Positions 1 through 12,150 of a stretch of DNA of 64,000 nt are shown here, in pieces. The position numbers and the translations under genes were made by a program. The stretch is from contig JTDE01000125.1 in assembly GCA_014338405.1 (NCBI GenBank), positions 142,479 through 206,478 of the forward strand. The letters run 5' to 3'. How positions within the stretch are numbered: the stretch's first letter is position 1; every line of letters begins with the position of its first letter. The notes beneath the pieces are model-generated. The model did no database searches, had not been told where the DNA came from, and was given only the letters and a program-made list of their open reading frames with translations. The stretch comes from Paragonimus skrjabini miyazakii (taxonomy: Eukaryota; Platyhelminthes; Trematoda; Plagiorchiida; Troglotrematidae).

Positions 1-1464
1 CCCATAGACCAATTTTCTGATTATCTAGGAGGTATGGCATACGCTTAGACATTAGCTCGAACGGCGATTTCCTCGTTGCTCCTTGTGGCAAATAACGGTG
101 CACCAACCGAATCAATAGCAATGTTTCCTTCCACATTCTCCCTCTCACCGACAACTACCCATTGCTTATACGGTTATTTTAACCCTGTCATTCCGTTTGA
201 TTATGAATTTTGCGGTGTTTTGCGAATTTTTCTGATGCCTAAGGGCTTCAGACAGTTTCGGAACTTTTCACTTTTTAAGTACGGACCTTGAGAGGAATAT
301 AAACTTGGTGATATTCCGTAATCGGCAAAGCTGTGTTCCGTTACCACCCTGTTCACAGTGCTGGCATACTGATCGGATGTAGTGGTTGTTTCTATCTTTC
401 TTGCGGAATTTCCCTCCATGTTATAATTCTCGCGAACAGTTATGTCCACCGACCATAATTCTCCAATTTCACTGACCGGGAATGATTGCGTGAGTTACTG
501 ATTCAGATGGTTGGCACCTTTCTGCTAGCATGCCAGTACGTAACTTTTGAGATCATCTTTCTAATCACTTGGCTTCAGCAGTTCACAGGTTTGGCGATAT
601 CTCCTACGAGGCAGCTGCTCACGTGACTTCAAACGTATCACTCTCAACTCCGCCGATATTACCAGTACGTATATTCCATCCCACATTTGACGAATTATTA
701 TTCCCGTACTGGTCAGCAGCAATTCTGATCAATGCATTCTGACAGCATTCACTTCCGGATGTTTGCACTTCAGAGATTTTCCTTCTAATAGAGATTGGTC
801 AATTCGTCCCGTCCCCCTAATCGTCGTAGTCGTCTTCCTTGCTGTTTGCAACCTTCTAGAATAAATCACCAGTTCAATGCTGTCAGTTCCAACGACGCCT
901 TCATGAAACTAATCCTCATATTGCGCTCAGAAAAGTAAACCAGTAACATAATTTTCTGTTCCAAGTATATAGTAACTTGTAAGTTCTTACTCAGGCAGTC
1001 TTGAAGCTCAGCGAGCGAATTGTTCTCAGAGATTCTCATTTACAACTGCCCATGGCTTCTGCATTCTCGTAGATATTTTTTGAAAGAAAAGCTAGACTCC
1101 GGGGTTCCTCTCGTTATGATTCGTCAGTAGTGCATATCTCTTCTAGGGTCGGGGTTGAAACTTCGATCATACTTTCCTGAGAAATTTTTGTTGATCAGTG
1201 TTTTAATGAACTGATAGATTTGATAATTTACGAAAGATCCGACTGCAGAAAATCTGGACATGGGGCAAATTCGAATCAGCCATTAGTATGAATATAAAAT
1301 AAGGAATGATTGAAATGTGGTACGATTTCGAAAGTGTTACTGTCAAGTATTTTCTGAATGGCCAGATATCCCGATTAATCTGCATTCACTATCACATAGG
1401 TTTGACCGCTAATTTCATATTCAGTAGCAATTTGCAGCAAGTTCTTTTCTTAAAGACGCATATT
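1..1464. other. No recognisable gene
   Basis: Both strands show only short open frames of up to about 80 codons, with no domain signature, no convincing exon with flanking splice sites, and no obvious tandem repeat. The stretch is best read as intergenic or intronic DNA. Confidence 0.5.
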
Positions 1465-1545
1465 GTTGCTGTGGCTGGGATCTGAACCCGTCTGCCATGA
1501 TCGCTGGTTGCAGCAAAGGCTGACTTTTCGAAGGAACCGGTCAAT
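1465..1545 (-). repeat. Possible tRNA-derived SINE relic
   Basis: On the minus strand a T-arm-like block (GGGTTCAGATCCC, complement of 1477-1489) matches the RNA polymerase III B-box consensus and has self-complementary flanks. The expected A box on the higher-coordinate side is not clear. This could be a decayed tRNA-derived SINE head or a chance match. No intact cloverleaf can be drawn, so it is not called a tRNA gene. Confidence 0.25.
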
Positions 1546-4500
1546 AAGTCAGCGTGTGTGCACAAGTTTACCCATACAAAAGGAAACCATAGGGCATGTT
1601 GCCCATTATTCAAAAACAAACGTCAATGAGTGTTTGCCTAGGATAATTCAGTCGGAAAATCTTGGTTCTGGCTTGATTCAAATCAACTAATGTTCAAGAA
1701 GTGATTTCTGGTCAGTCACTCCGCCAAGTCTTTTGGTGGACTTCACGTGACATGCAGGAATGCTTTAGTAACTGAGTGACAATTTGGAACTTCTTATCTC
1801 TCATTTAAAACCGTAGCGAGCGGTATTAAATCATTCCTGGTTGCCTTAATAAATGAATGAATCATAAACTCTACCTCTGCGTCTATCTGCTACAATGCGG
1901 GATATCGTTTGTTAGCATCTGTACAGCTGACAAACGCTTTCAGCCACTTCGAAACGTGCTCCTATTGACCAGATGCTAGCTATCAGTTGTGTCACCCAGT
2001 TTCAGAATAACATATTGCTCACAGATTAGTTGTCTAACCAATTAAAAATCTGTGAAAAATAACGTATGACGAGCATATCTTTGTTTGAATCCATCGATGC
2101 AATGGCATGGACAGGTGAGATGTTTCATGATAGTTTCAGGTGGATGCGTATCATAGGAAAATCTTGATGCGCTCCACCATGCTAAAATTTCTAAGCAATT
2201 GACCTTGGTAAATTCATTACTTATAGTTTCCCTGCAACCTAGTTGTTATTGTTGCTAGACTTGATATGTATGGTTGATATCACTCCCTTAGTTTGATGCA
2301 GAACAGATCAATCAATCATCAGTATTCGTTGTGATGATTACTATTCATGGACTGTAGTTAAATTTTCTTTAACTATCAGATAGCCTCACCAGTTGGTACG
2401 TCAATCAATCTGTAACCTGATTTTGTCCCGTTTGCATTGTCTACCCTTATTACACATTTTTAACTTAAGGAGTGATACAACCTATTGCATGCCAGTAATT
2501 TCAAGCTTCATAGTGGTATGATCACGTGATCATCGTGTGATTACAGCAAATAGACAGCAAACCAATTCACAACTCATCAGCGACTGAAAAATTACACGGG
2601 AAATTTAAAGATTAGTTTCCATCGGAGGAAAGTAATGTAGAACTAAAACGGGAACTAATCCAACTTAGCAGAATTCACTTGTAACTTTTATAGTGTTTAG
2701 GTTGAATTCACATCTGATGACCACGGTCAGTTTCGTTGATTGAAACTCACTGGAAGGATGAGGATGGACTAGCCTTTATCTGAAACTCACTGCATAATGT
2801 TAAACCTGACAACAGACTACCGTTTCTGCAAAAAGAATCGATGAAGTTAATTTAAAGTAGTTGTCATTCGCACTTGAGTAAGACGTTCGAGTTCACAGTC
2901 TATTCGGCAAGGCAACTTCTGAGCATTGACAATCTCAGTTTTGCAAAACATTCAACAAGTTTCTGCGATGAAGAAACAGCAATATTGGGCTGTAGGCATA
3001 TTGCGTTTGGCGTCGCCTGATATCTGTCCAAACAATTCGTCTGATTCGCCGGCCTCTTATATACGAACCCGACACAACAGCTAGCGGCCGGATGGATAAC
3101 GGCTTCAGCTCATAATGCCAACGGCTATTCGTTCCTATTTATGTCAATCAAATTACATTTAGACAAGAACAGATAATTCAGAAACAGATCCTTGAACAAT
3201 GGATCTAGCGAACACACTGCGCTGCATCTCACCAGGTACATGCTACAATCTGCGGGCTTGTATAACAAGGTTCAACACACACTGTGAAGCCGTACAAGAA
3301 AATCAACAACCACACATACACGCGTAAACTCACACACATCAGTGCACAGCGGTTATTACGGCAATCTGTTACTGGTGAAAAGGTCTTTCTGTAAGCAGAG
3401 AGTTGGTTCCCATCTGTTAATTACTACCGCCTCCACGAACCAAAGAATTTTTCTATCTACTCTCTTGTAACAACCGAAATGCCTTCTCCAGGTTCATTCA
3501 GAGTCGACCTGTCAACAAATGTCGAGCGATTGATGATGCCAGTTCCTTGTGATTTATCATAGTCTGATTTGAGTCCAACGTTGTGGTATCCATGACCGTT
3601 TTGCGAACCCAAACCAGAGTATGCCCGTTAACCCGACTGTGTAACTGTTGTCCGTTCTTCTTATGTAAGTGACCCGACACTCACGAAAGAATTTATAATT
3701 GATGTAATATTTGGCGTTAAGTGGTAGCAGTGTTTTCACTGGTGGTGTTTGAAGTCAGGTGATGGTGAATAGCATGATCGATTGAGCTGCACAGAACGTG
3801 GCCCTATAGCCACCTTGAGACGTGTTTTTAACAGAGTAGTAATGCTATTATTCTTGTAAGACAAAAGGAGATAGACATGCAGTTTTTTGAAACATATCAG
3901 GGCATTGAGCAACAATATCGTATCGAAAGAATTTACACTGGTTTATTCATCATTATACTAAGTGCAACCGTCAGCATTCGCCGTTCCTCTGGTAGTACCT
4001 GTGATCGCGTTTCACCGGGTAGGTTTACCTGATGAGCGTGAACGACCAAGACATCGGTTCTGCAATGCTGGTAATTGTTGACTGTTAAACACATGACACA
4101 TTGAAATAACCTCTGTTTTACACAGCTCCATTAAATGCGCTTAATGTCTGCACTGAACTCTACTAAAAATGAGCAAAACGACATAAATAACCCGTAAATG
4201 AACAGTTGACTGCCGTTAAATACAGACCGTATACTGGCGCATTATTGTAAAGATGAGTAGAAAATAAACGGATGGCAAGTTTGCGAATGAGATCAAGTGT
4301 GTCATCAGTACAAACAGAACCAACGTTTTACAAGTTTAAAGCAACGGGAACCGGTTAAGGATTTGTTTGTGGGGAAAGGCAACCGCAACACAACACTTCT
4401 AGATGCACAAAGGAGGCCATGCAATAGAATTCTGATTGCCTCAGCATTTGGTCAGAATTCTAAATGTTACCACTTCGTTGATTGCTTCTGGTTAAGTGAG

Positions 4501-5738
4501 TCTGACGAAAACAAGTGAGTGAGGTGACGGTATGATCTTAATTAATAAGATGTGACACAGTTGTACTGGCGATTATTTTGAAAACCCGACAAAGTAGTTT
4601 AACCTGAATGGTACCCGCATGACTCGTCAGCTAAGCATCTGAGCATGCAGCTGACGTAAGTTAGTATGCTCAAAAGGAAGGAGCAAGAACGGGTGTAAAT
4701 GTGAAGGTGGATGGAGTGAAAACCAGTTAGATGATATCGCCGTGTTCCATGTTGTGTTGCCAATGGTAGCAAGTCCTCTGAGGCTTGATTTAAAGTACAT
4801 AGCTCAACAAGTAGTAATGAAAAGTACATTATTTTTTTCTCTAATACAGATACGTAGACCTCTACACAGCATAATGCGATCCTGTCTACATCTTACTTAC
4901 TGTTGGGTGTTTTCTATATAAGCTTTTATTGAGTAACTGAAGTTTGTCATATATGTAAACTAGTGAAGCCTATACGGTTCCAGTCGCCCGTTCGAATCTC
5001 TATGGAGCTCTGAACGTTCACGACTGGTTGGCGTCATAAATAATAAGTGTATCATGCCATTCACAGGCAGTTAACTGCATTATGTCTCTGCTATTCCGAC
5101 TGGAAAGTCTATGGGGATGCGACAGCTGCGATCAATTGTGGGTGATGTTCAACTTGAAAAATAATATTTGTCGGTTCGTCTGTATCCTGAAAAGACTGAT
5201 AAAAGAGTTAGGCTAAGTAGTTTAGATTCAGTCAACTTTTGTTTTTGATCAAATATTTATAACTACCTTTCCCAGGGCTTAATTGAATGATGCGGTTGTA
5301 TATTCGCCAGTTTGTATCCAACATGTGACGCACAATCGACCGTATTTGCAAGCTTGGCAACATTTCCGTTGCTGTCATCTCGGTTTGTAGTTTCCACTTA
5401 TAGAACCAACACCCACACATGAAAATAGGGTGAAAGACAGAAATTCGGGGCTTGAAGGTGCCAACATTCCAGCTGTTTCGAGGGTTGCAAAAAGTGCAGC
5501 AGAAAGTACACGACATTTTATAAGGATTTTTTTACCAAGTTACCGTCGGTGTTATTAAAGTATGCAGCATCGAACAGGATGCTGTGAAATCTCTCTGGAT
5601 ATTGATTTTACAGTGTCCAGCATCCGTTTTATTTAGAAATCGAACTGAATATTAACAAGACAAACGTAACTAACAGTTCCTAAGGAAATATGATTAAGCA
5701 CGCAAAAGTATCTTTTGTAAGTCAAATTATGGAAATCT
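1546..5738. other. No recognisable gene
   Basis: Long stretch without a supportable coding exon. The longest frames (up to 94 codons, for example the minus-strand one at 5232-5516) show no family signature, and their composition does not differ from the surroundings. A 16-bp palindrome at 2518-2533 is listed separately. Confidence 0.5.
2518..2533. repeat. 16-bp perfect palindrome with CACGTG core
   Basis: The sequence atgatcacgtgatcat equals its own reverse complement. The centre CACGTG is a canonical E-box, the site type bound by bHLH-zip factors. There is no gene nearby to regulate, so function is unknown and chance is possible. Confidence 0.6.
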
Positions 5739-5760
5739 GTTACTGAGATTTCTCAGTAAC
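5739..5760. repeat. Perfect 10-bp hairpin with 2-nt loop
   Basis: gttactgaga at 5739-5748 is followed after two T residues by its exact reverse complement tctcagtaac at 5751-5760. It is not followed by a T run of the kind that ends RNA polymerase III transcripts. No flanking gene is recognised. It may be the trace of a terminal inverted repeat or a small palindromic insertion. Confidence 0.65.
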
Positions 5761-6124
5761 TACACAGGAAGTACTAGCAAACATGTCAAAACAAACGGAA
5801 ACCACATGCATTTGGCTGCATCTGTTTTCAACGAGTGCCTCACCAGAAATGACTTCCCAGTCGTCCATTCAAACGCGATAAAATTCATATTCTGGCCACC
5901 GCGGAGGCGATCACGATTCGGTTGCGTAATCCATAGTAGTGTGTACTTATAAAACATTCGTCTAGACTCCATGTTTAACATGGTCCCCCATTGCTCCTTC
6001 GACAAATCAAAAGGTCAAGTTGATGACCAGACTGTCCTCCAATTTAGAACCGTGTGACTTAAGCAATGACAAACTGCTGTTGATTTCACTCACATTACAA
6101 CCCTGATGCTTTAGAATAGACCCA

Positions 6125-6225
6125 GTGGAGAAAAATCCGAACTTCGACTGGATTCAAACAAGCGGCAGAAACAGCATGCTCAGGCGCGATAACTGCTCTA
6201 CCAGCTGAGATACGAAACCAAGGAT
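6125..6225 (-). repeat. tRNA-derived SINE, copy 1 (minus strand)
   Basis: The reverse complement reads as a SINE head with an A box (tatctcagctgg, complement of about 6201-6212) and a B box (tgtttgaatcc, complement of 6150-6160). The spacing is that of a tRNA. The same arrangement, including the words gtagagca, tttctgccgct and gaatccag next to the boxes, recurs in the copies near 6.4 kb and 50.4 kb. Three diverged copies with a shared non-tRNA tail (gaag..., then a T-rich stretch and tctcc/tctc) show that this is a dispersed family and not a tRNA gene. SINEs of this kind are transcribed by RNA polymerase III and mobilised by partner LINEs. Confidence 0.7.
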
Positions 6226-6349
6226 TCCAGCCTGAGCTGGCTAAAAATTCTTGCTTGGGCTGTCAGTCTACTGAATCGTTTGGTGGATTTTACAAGACAA
6301 AGTGGATTGGATAGGTAATTAGGTTCAAACGTTACATTTCTGAGCTTTC

Positions 6350-6470
6350 GATTTAACTTTGTATTTCAACTGGTGGAGCACTTACCGCGTATTGGCATGC
6401 AGTTTCTGCCGCTGGTTCGAATCCAGCTGAAGTTATAATTGGGTCTCCCTTAACTTACCTAATCTGTCAA
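6350..6470 (+). repeat. tRNA-derived SINE, copy 2 (plus strand)
   Basis: A box region gtatttcaactgg at 6361-6373 and a textbook B box ggttcgaatcc at 6414-6424, with the shared central words gagca, tttctgccgctgg and atccagctgaag. The tail tgggtctcccttaacttacc continues the similarity to the copy in filamin intron 1 (gatctcttctgaattgtc). It lies in opposite orientation to the copy about 125 bp to its left, so the two could pair when transcribed together. Confidence 0.72.
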
Positions 6471-8028
6471 GTCAGTTATCAGTAACCATGAGGTTATAAA
6501 ATGTTATCTGACTGGCCCGATGATGAATAACCGAAAAGAGCCTGTTTGCTAAACCATCTGTCACTCCTGTATTCCTTTAATAGGGCCGGACAAGTAACGC
6601 TTTGGATTTCTGTCTGTTTCCAAAATGGCGATCTCGGCGGGGCTTCCGTTCAGTAGGGGAGTGAAAGCTCGCGGGCGAATAGTGATTTGCTTAGTAGCTG
6701 GGAGGCATAAGTGCGCTCGATAATTGTTCAATGGGTTCTGCGCAAAGGAACAGACGAAAAACCGCTGTGATCAGTTTTGACCAAGACAGGGTTACAGGTT
6801 CGCGGACGAGTCCTAGAGAGTGGGTCATGATAACACGCACCTCATATGAACAGACATGGGCGTTTTGTGCGCAAGCCCGTGACAAGTCGCGAAAGTTACG
6901 CATATAGTGCCTCTGTCCCTCCCTCTAGTTCTGTCCGATTTGTTGTTCACCTCGAATGTATATTTTGAACGGCAGGCGAAGTTAATCAGTCTTGGTGTTA
7001 GCACATCCAAGAAAGTGAGGCCGTTTGTCTCAGCCCAGAGGGCGGAAACGAACTCACCCACAGAATGTACACGGTAGGCTAACGGACTCAGGAACATCCA
7101 TTTATTAATGTTGATGTTGCGCAGGTCGTTCGACCTTGTTTCACGTGACAATGCAATAGAGCCGTTATCTAGAATTTCGATATAGTGCCAAAAAATCCAG
7201 CTCAGACAACAGACTGACATTAATGGTGTCCAAGGATTGATCAGTCTAGTAACACAACCATAATTATTCAACGGTCAATGTGCAAGCTTAACCTTTGCAG
7301 CAATGCAAAAGTAAGTAGGACTGGAAGGTTGTTCAACAAAAATCATGTGATCGTCAGCTTTGTGAATAGTCATTAACCTTTACTGCATCAATTCTATGCG
7401 TTAATGTGACTTGCGAAGGTGATGCATCGATTAGTCATGCAATTAGCAAGCAATCCCGTTTTGAATATGATCTTATGAACACGGCAGTAAAAAGTCAAAC
7501 GCTGCTGGATTAACAGGTGAACACGGTGAGTGGCAGGGCACTCATATACTGATACATTTATTTGTTTGATAGCAGATCGTAGTGTTGTTCAGAAACGCTA
7601 CATTAAATCTTTGGCTACCCAGTGTGCTACTTCTGGTTATGCTATATATATGACATGACACCGCTCTCTTCCTTAACGGCTTCTCCTTTAGGCATAATAA
7701 GGGATGTTTTATGTAAATATCTTTGCTTTGGGGCAGTAGTATTCTTTCGTTGCACTGTCGGGTTGTTAAAATGGTTCATGATCGGTCCAGCAAAGTCCCT
7801 TTTCTTGACCCTTTTGATTCTGACTCTAACCGCTGGCTACTGCAATGCAGCGATGTCCGAGAGTATACATGATTTATAAAAGCCGTCATGTGGCCAAATC
7901 GGGTATAGAGTTCAGCCTACTGGGTGCACGAACCAGTGAACCTCGTCAACCATTCAGTCGCCTACAACACCCGAAGCAGCCAGGAGGCTTTGTAAAAATG
8001 TTCTAGTATTCTAAAATCACTCACAGGT
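6471..8028. other. No recognisable gene
   Basis: The longest frame is a minus-strand one of 148 codons at 6825-7271. Its predicted peptide shows no domain or membrane pattern I recognise, and no splice-site context supports it as an exon. It is left uncalled. Confidence 0.4.
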
Positions 8029-8880
8029 ATCAGACACAAATACAGCAGCATCAGTCTTGATAAACGGAGGCGCATTATTGAAGGTTTCGAAAGAGACGAT
8101 GATTGGGGCACAGTGGCGCGTTTAAACGGGGTCATCTGCGAGACCGCGTACAAGTGGCTCCACGTCGACGGTATCCGTTACGCAGCACAACCCCGCAGAG
8201 ATCACAAGTGATGAAACGTGATGAAACGAAAGTAAACAGTTATGGAATGGACGTCCATGAGCTTAGTAACATTCGTACTTTTGCAAATGTGTGTGAAATG
8301 CAGTATGTGAGAAAGAAGTATAGACGACTCTTATCAGCCGATTTTTGAATGGGCGGTTCATCACCGTGAAGATGTTAAGCCAAGTTCCTGTTTGTTTGGA
8401 CATCAACCAGAACCGAGCGGTAGGACGACATTCTGCTTACCAATTTCTGAGTTATATGCAAGGTTGATGACTGTTTGCTGGATCAATGAGACAATTTCCA
8501 ACTTGCTTTGCGTAAGATCGATTGGAAGCTCTCCAAAAGAAACTAAAGCATGCATTTTTATTGCCAATAACAAAGGCCGAACTTTACATTTGAGTTAGAC
8601 CACAAAACAAAGCTTCGCTATGACCAACACAATGCGAAAGGGTTGTAGGCAATTGTTCCATACACCGATAGACAAGTTAAAGGCCAACGCAGCTGAGCTA
8701 ACGACAATGGTCACTTGTAAAAATATCCTCTCCTATACTTATTTGGAAAGTATCTTTGTCAGAGATGCTCACAAAGTATAGTATCGTACAGTATCGTATA
8801 AAATATTATCGTATTCACCCACGCTGAATCCTACTGAGAAGGTATGCAACATGGCGTAGGCGAGAGTGAAGCAGCTGTCG
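8029..8880 (+). pseudogene. Decayed IS630/Tc1/mariner-superfamily transposase
   Basis: Three pieces occur in the correct order on one strand. (1) 8041-8208: a helix-turn-helix DNA-binding domain with DKRRRIIEGFERDDDWGTVA and a second helix ending in TAYKWL, then a stop at 8209. (2) About 8420-8595: the catalytic core around CWINETISNLLC (WINET at 8479-8493), followed by RSIGSSPKET, matching the family pattern hydrophobic-D-E-[TS]-x-F/N-N-L. The expected catalytic Asp is Asn (codon 8485-8487). (3) 8806-8859: LSYSPTLNPTEK, the [LM]NPIE block holding the third acidic residue (Glu 8836-8838), ended by a TAG at 8857. Frames differ between pieces, and a 10-bp tandem duplication sits on the first stop. 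It is clearly inactive. Terminal inverted repeats were not identified, so the element's true ends are unknown. The superfamily is confident; the exact family is not. Confidence 0.8.
8209..8228. repeat. 10-bp tandem duplication in the transposase relic
   Basis: tgatgaaacg occurs twice in direct succession (8209-8218 and 8219-8228), immediately after the helix-turn-helix coding block. A 10-bp insertion shifts the frame by one, so it may be one of the lesions that killed the element. Confidence 0.8.
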
Positions 8881-11429
8881 CAGGTAAGTAGTGGTCTTGA
8901 TCAAAAAACAAGCCAGTAGAAATGACATAAGTATATTCTCGAACGAGTAGTCCAAAGACTACGGGAGCATAATTCGCGCATTTTCTTCACCACGGTGAAA
9001 GATTCTGTGAACGACAAAGTCGAGGGAGTACTGCCGTAAATGTCAAGTCTGTGTTCTAATGGTGAAACCCTATGGAGAGCTATTGTTTCATGATGCACAA
9101 ATGTAGTTTTTTCGACTGGGAAATGAAATTTTTTTAAAGCAATTTGTTCCCTTTATGAACTTGAGTAAGGCATTAAGAAGACGCAAATCATATGATGTTC
9201 TCCGGAGTAACATTTTGCACATTCTGATCACACATGGACATGTAACTAATTTTAAACATTAAGATACGGTTCCATAGGGCGGAAATAATGACTTAAGGGA
9301 TTAGACAGGCAAACACGGAAATGAAGATTAAACAAATGGGGATACTGACTACAAGGGCAGCCGCAGCGTTAACACAAATTGTTTCTGAACACACAGGGGG
9401 CTTGTGACGTCTGATAGCCAAAGCCTCAGCAAACTGGAGGATACGTTTCTGGTGACTTCGAAAAATCACAGTGAATGCATCAAAAACCTTGACTCTGTGT
9501 CCTGTTTGGATTAGATGTTTCGCTATTGATGATGCCAGATGCCATCCGTCGGCTTCTATGCACGCATCCGGCGTTTCTAGTTGTGTTTCCAGCCACTGAC
9601 TGTACGATAGTCATATCTGATGGTGGTAGCCGAATATAAGAGCATCGTGTAAATTGCTGTTTACCACAGTGTATCCAAACAATTTAATGTCGGTAATTCC
9701 GCAACTCGGTAATCAACTGAAATGGGTTAGAATTTTACACAGCACGGAAGACGGTTAACTCATATCCACATGCTGCAGACGTGGTTCAGAAGACAGTCTG
9801 TAATTAAAAAACTCGGAAAACTGCTAGCAGTGGAGTTATACGGACAAGTCAGTCAAACTTGGTATCATGTTTTTCAGTTTCTCACCCTTTCTTAGTTTAG
9901 CCTACACATAAGATAAACACAACCCAAACCTGTCTGCAACCTCGAGTTCTGATAGTTAAGAACAGCACTTCAAAGCAGATTTTGGGCTAGAGTTCCGGCT
10001 TGTTTATTGATGCGGAGTCTCCTCTAAATGAAAGAGGCATTCCACCACCTCACTTGTGGTCATTGAAACCAGCGGCTCGCACTATCGTAGCTTGATTAAA
10101 ATGGAACTATCCAAACATACGTCATTTTTGCAACAGTTTTAGGATTAACTTCTTGAACACATATACACGAGGTTGGGTTAGTCTGGTTAGCTGGGTGAAA
10201 GGTTGTGCACGGTACCTCCTGGACTGCACAGGTTCACCAATCGTGCCTATGATCTTAGATCTGCTGTCGACAAACGCGCGAAACGGAACGTTTACAGAAT
10301 AGTATTAAGACGAAATTCCATATTAAAATCTCTTACAGGAACATAGGGCTAAATTTTAACGGATCATTGATGCAGTGGGATAATGACAATCTTAGGAAAG
10401 CGATGTAGACAAACTTGGACGCTTGTAGCCGTCCTTCATTGTCGTATCCTGGTAAGTTACCAGAGCAGCTAGGTCGTTAACTCGCTTCTGTTATCAGAAG
10501 GATAAATTGGTCTGCTAAATTAGAGCGTGTTAGTAAGCCGCACAAAGTATCCACTTATGCTGCGGTAAAAAACACTCTACCCGGTAAGGCTAACTACTTA
10601 CGTTGGATTGCAAAAATAAAACTGCCATATCGCGCAGGTGATGTTCCTTCTTAAGAAGGAATTTACTAATTAGATGCCGGATGAATATCTGTAACTTGGT
10701 CAGCACTATCAGAAAACAGACACGCTCATTCTGAAGAAGCCATAACATACGGTGATCAATCATCTCGAGAAGGAATCCATGCCAACGAACTGTACAGATC
10801 TAATGGTAACAATAAACAAAAGCTGTGATAAACGGTGTACTGTTGTATAAGCGCGATAGAGACCCAGGCTGTAATGAAAACATGAGACTTGGAGTCATGC
10901 CGTGTGCTGGATCGAGTACAGACGACAGGGTCATGTGTTTCGTTGTCGCTGTTGCTTAGCGCGCCACTCCGTCTCTTCGTGTGTACGTGAGATGAGTACC
11001 ATGTGAATTAATGTGTGGTCAATTGAATATAGTTGAACACCCGCAGTCAATTCCGCCTTGTCGATGTCTATCAGCCCACTTTTTAGCCGCTGTTACTAGC
11101 ATGAAGCAGTTAACCCGCTGTGCAAAACCCAAAATTGACAGTGTTACAAAAACTACCTGATCGCAGTACACGTCGGCGGAGTGGTATCTGGAGCTTTCAA
11201 CAGTGGGATATTACAACACACAGTTTGCACATTAGGCTGAGCGAACTCGCGACAAACACTGATCTGGTTTACTGGCATCTGTTGCGGCAGCCGACAAAGG
11301 CTGATCTTTGTCAGCTGACAAAGCAGACCTAACCCGGGAGCCTCGTCATAGTTAGGATTCCTCCACTTCTCACCATAATGAGTGACTTCTGTTCTTCGGC
11401 CTTTGTGTTATGTACATCCACTTACTCGC
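8881..11429. other. No recognisable gene
   Basis: The left part (to about 9110) may hold the 3' flank of the dead transposon. The rest shows no domain-bearing frame on either strand. It contains an 18-bp perfect palindrome at 10644-10661. Confidence 0.45.
10644..10661. repeat. 18-bp perfect palindrome
   Basis: ttccttcttaagaaggaa equals its own reverse complement, with purine and pyrimidine half-sites meeting at TTAA. It could be a factor-binding site, a transposon footprint, or chance. Confidence 0.7.
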
Positions 11430-11449
11430 ATATATATATATATGTATAT
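11430..11449. repeat. Short AT dinucleotide microsatellite
   Basis: Seven uninterrupted AT units (11430-11443) followed by g and a further tatat. A simple-sequence repeat and potential length polymorphism. Confidence 0.8.
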
Positions 11450-11879
11450 TCAACAGGCTACCATTCGTGTGACATTCAACTTGAAGAACAACTGTTAGCA
11501 CTACTGTCATATAAATGTACATATATGGTGACGAAAGGTGTCCAATTTGAACACCACAAGGATGGTCGTCTAGTGATTACTCAAACTTTCGGTGATTCTG
11601 TCTGTGGATGATTGTACAATATTTTCACACAGCGTAGATTAACTTCAGCCACTGATCGCGGCTTTCGTTGCCTACTGTTTTGGTTTGGATATCTGCAAAG
11701 TACAATATTTTTGCTCTTTCACCCTGTTCCCGGAGGTATTGTGCATAAACCTGGAGTTTGCATTAACGGGGATATTGGGAATGGCTGCGCAAACTTCTGC
11801 TACTTGAGTGACAGTCTCACTTCAGACCAACAGTAGTGTTACTTTTGGACGTCATCATAAAGGTAGCTAGAAGAGCCGA

Positions 11880-12150
11880 AAATTGAAGATGAGAAGATAA
11901 CTACTTGTAAACCGTGCAACTGTCCTTTCCACGCTGTTGTACAGCAGCGAAACCTGGACAGTGTATCAGCAGAAGGTGCAGTGCTTCAGCCGATCCTACT
12001 TGTACTGTGTAAGCCGCAGCACGGGTTTTCGGTGGTCAGATATGGTCTCAAACACTGGAGTAATTCTCCAAACAGACATGGGTTGAACTGAACCCATTAT
12101 GATGCTCACTGAGCTTCGCTAGCTGGAACACGTCAGCAAAACCGTTGAAA
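11880..12150 (+). pseudogene. Fragment of a LINE reverse-transcriptase C-terminal region
   Basis: The frame starting at 11910 reads NRATVLSTLLYSSETWTVYQ and continues through a block with FRWSDMVSNTGVILQ to a stop at 12084. This is the pattern found after the RT domain in RTE-type and related non-LTR elements: a shared LLYGxExWxx segment, then a cysteine/arginine-rich stretch and W-x-D-x-V-x-N. About 60 bp further on, in another register, LRxLEHVxKTVERRILI resembles the following LRWxGHVxRMxxxRIPK block. Only this C-terminal part is seen. The 5' portion is missing, consistent with target-primed truncation followed by decay. It is a different copy, and probably a different family, from the element at 16-18 kb. 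Confidence 0.65.

Noticed and set aside
4950..5010. B-box-like cgttcgaatctc near 4994
   Set aside because: No A box at the right distance upstream and no similarity to the SINE copies; probably chance.
6825..7271. Minus-strand open frame of 148 codons
   Set aside because: No domain, no splice context and no recognisable composition; a frame of this length is expected occasionally by chance in 64 kb.
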